Positions 62,864 to 64,000 of a stretch of 64,000 nt of DNA are shown in pieces. The DNA is from JAKPPT01 sp964630305 (lineage in GTDB: Bacteria > Spirochaetota > Spirochaetia > Treponematales > UBA12059): the NCBI GenBank assembly GCA_964630305.1, contig CAZVTR010000003.1, positions 39,154 through 103,153 on the forward strand. The letters are read 5' to 3'. Position numbers and translations under genes: made by a program. Position 1 is the first letter of the stretch; every line of letters begins with the position of its first letter. A model generated the notes under the pieces. The model saw only the letters and a list, made by a program, of their open reading frames with translations. It was not told where the DNA came from and made no database searches.

Positions 62864-63733
62864 TTATTCATAAGCTAGCTTATTGTTTGGAAAACTTTGC
62901 TGGGCATGGTAACTCGTACGCGCAAGCGGTGCTGCAACTACACTTGAAAAACCTTTTTCATATGCTCTTTTAGCCAGTTCGTTAAACTCCTGTGGCGTGT
63001 AATATCTTTTAACAGGAACTTGTTTTTTTGTAGGCTGCAGGTACTGACCGAGTACTAAAATATCGCAGCCTGCGAGACGCAGTATATCCATACTTTCATG
63101 AATTTCTTCGATAGTTTCTCCAAGACCAAGCATGAGACTCGATTTAGTAAGGATTGAACTCTTTTGTTTTACTTCTTTGAGTGTTCTGAGGGATGCTTCG
63201 AGGGAAGCTCTGCCATCTCTAATATGCTGGAGTGAAGGGACAGTCTCGATGTTATGTGCGATCACATCGGGCTTTTCTTTTAGAATTGCATCGAGTTCAG
63301 TACCATAATAATCGGGAATGAGTACTTCAATTTTTGTCTGCGGAGCGACGATACGAATAGCATGGATACATGTTGCAAAGTGACCGGCTCCGCGATCGGG
63401 CAAATCGTCTCTGTCAACACTGGTAATTACAGCATAAGATAGCTTGAGTTTTTGAATTGCTTCAGCAAGTGCTTGTGGTTCGTCTTTATTAACAGGCTGT
63501 CCGGTTTTTTGGGTGCTGACAGCACAGAATCTGCAGTTTCGTGTACAGATATCACCTAAAACCATAAAGGTTGCTGTACCGCAATTCCAGCATTCTGATT
63601 TGTTGGGACAGCGGGCCTCTGTACAAACAGTAGCAAGTCCCAGTCCCTGTATGAGTTTGTTCATTTCTCGGAATTCAGTACCATGAGGAATAGGAACTTT
63701 TAGCCATGCAGGTTTTTGTGCGGATAGCTCCAT
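62864..63733 (-). CDS. lipA: Lipoyl synthase
   Basis: 289 residues. Radical-SAM enzyme that inserts sulfur into octanoyl groups. Auxiliary cluster Cys37, Cys42 and Cys48 (CTEARCPNKSEC) and radical-SAM cluster Cys63-x3-Cys67-x2-Cys70 (DICTRNCRFCA) are complete. The conserved ending RTSYHA is present. It stands beside a lipoate ligase pair, so the cell can both use scavenged lipoate and make it. Confidence 0.95.
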   Translation of the reverse strand: MELSAQKPAWLKVPIPHGTEFREMNKLIQGLGLATVCTEARCPNKSECWNCGTATFMVLGDICTRNCRFCAVSTQKTGQPVNKDEPQALAEAIQKLKLSYAVITSVDRDDLPDRGAGHFATCIHAIRIVAPQTKIEVLIPDYYGTELDAILKEKPDVIAHNIETVPSLQHIRDGRASLEASLRTLKEVKQKSSILTKSSLMLGLGETIEEIHESMDILRLAGCDILVLGQYLQPTKKQVPVKRYYTPQEFNELAKRAYEKGFSSVVAAPLARTSYHAQQSFPNNKLAYE

Positions 63734-63739
63734 AATTGT

Positions 63740-64000
63740 TTATTTCCTTTTAGCATTTGAGGTACTGCTTTTGCCAAGCATGGTAATAAAAGCATTAGAA
63801 AGGCTCTTAATTTCATCAAGATTGCGTGCTTGGAGCAGAGCTACCCGTACCACGATAGATTCAATAATGACATAAAAAAAATCAATTGCAGATTTAACCT
63901 GAATGTCAGGGTCAAACTCTCCGCTTTTTTGCCCAGCTATTATAATTCCTGCGAGGAGGTGTCTGAGCCGTATGATTCTTCTCCTCACTCGCTCTGCAGT
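63740..64000 (-). CDS. TetR-family regulator, C-terminal part only
   Basis: 87 residues visible; the frame continues beyond the window edge. RLRHLLAGIIIAGQKSGEF and the following helices (SAIDFFYVIIESIVVRVALL) match the ligand-binding and dimerisation domain of TetR regulators. The DNA-binding half is outside. It ends 6 bases before lipA and could be in one transcript with it. Confidence 0.65.
   Translation of the reverse strand, partial: TAERVRRRIIRLRHLLAGIIIAGQKSGEFDPDIQVKSAIDFFYVIIESIVVRVALLQARNLDEIKSLSNAFITMLGKSSTSNAKRK

Noticed and set aside
1..64000. Transposons, prophage, rRNA, defence or toxin-antitoxin loci
   Set aside because: I saw no transposase, integrase, phage structural genes, rRNA sequence or known defence genes anywhere on either strand.

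Overview
The window reads as a chromosomal piece of an anaerobic spirochaete, most likely treponeme-like. Support for this: a two-membrane envelope (several predicted outer-membrane barrels, lipoproteins with relaxed lipoboxes), HPr plus HPr kinase with no sugar-PTS genes beside them, a cyclase-AAA-TPR regulator, a methyl-accepting chemotaxis protein, electron-bifurcating NfnAB and a flavodiiron protein. The species cannot be named from the sequence. The assembly is a scaffold: three runs of exactly 100 N (1097-1196, 25885-25984, 62101-62200) interrupt genes. Two of them are clearly shorter than the coding sequence that must be missing, so they are placeholders of unknown true length.

Layout. 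1-4.4 kb: the main part of thrS, a DUF1361-type membrane protein, a flavodiiron protein and an SH3 lipoprotein. 4.5-10.3 kb: a minus-strand operon of ABC ATPase, two FtsX-type permeases, a LolA-like periplasmic protein and an outer-membrane barrel, which looks like an envelope-spanning lipid or lipoprotein route. 10.4-24 kb: lipid kinase, YrdC-like protein, DinB-like protein, a DEAD-box homologue with destroyed ATPase motifs, a zinc phospholipase C-like exported protein, an MCP, PepD, a nucleoside phosphorylase, NfnA-NfnB, a TPR protein and a STAS protein. 24.3-35 kb: a NifU-like/GGGtGRT pair facing a compact minus-strand operon (NfeD-like, two flotillins, cyclase-AAA-TPR, uracil-DNA glycosylase, priA).

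35-41.6 kb: an ICMT-like methyltransferase, an AT-rich three-gene secreted module (trypsin-like protease fused to a predicted barrel, plus two small exported proteins), ribA, tRNA-Ala(CGC) and a glycosyltransferase-HAD fusion. 41.7-55.5 kb: aspS and pepF on divergent promoters, a GT-B glycosyltransferase-like gene, then hprK followed by a tightly coupled ptsH-ntrY-ntrX-lexA-holA run, and rpmB. 55.5-64 kb: a CheY-like regulator, exported proteins, a histone H1-like repeat protein, a 30-aa ribosomal-type protein missed by ordinary ORF calling, a lytic transglycosylase, a sensor kinase with a solute-binding domain, and a lipoate cluster (split lipoate ligase plus lipA) next to a TetR fragment.

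A recurring signal is promoter placement. At least six genes have a -10 hexamer ending exactly 6 nt before the ATG and no Shine-Dalgarno sequence, and three more have 7-9 nt. This predicts leaderless mRNAs beside many ordinary SD-led genes. The strongest candidates for undescribed biology are the protease-barrel module, the ABC/LolA-like/barrel operon, the ATPase-dead DEAD-box protein, the glycosyltransferase fused to a degenerate HAD domain, and the leaderless promoter class.
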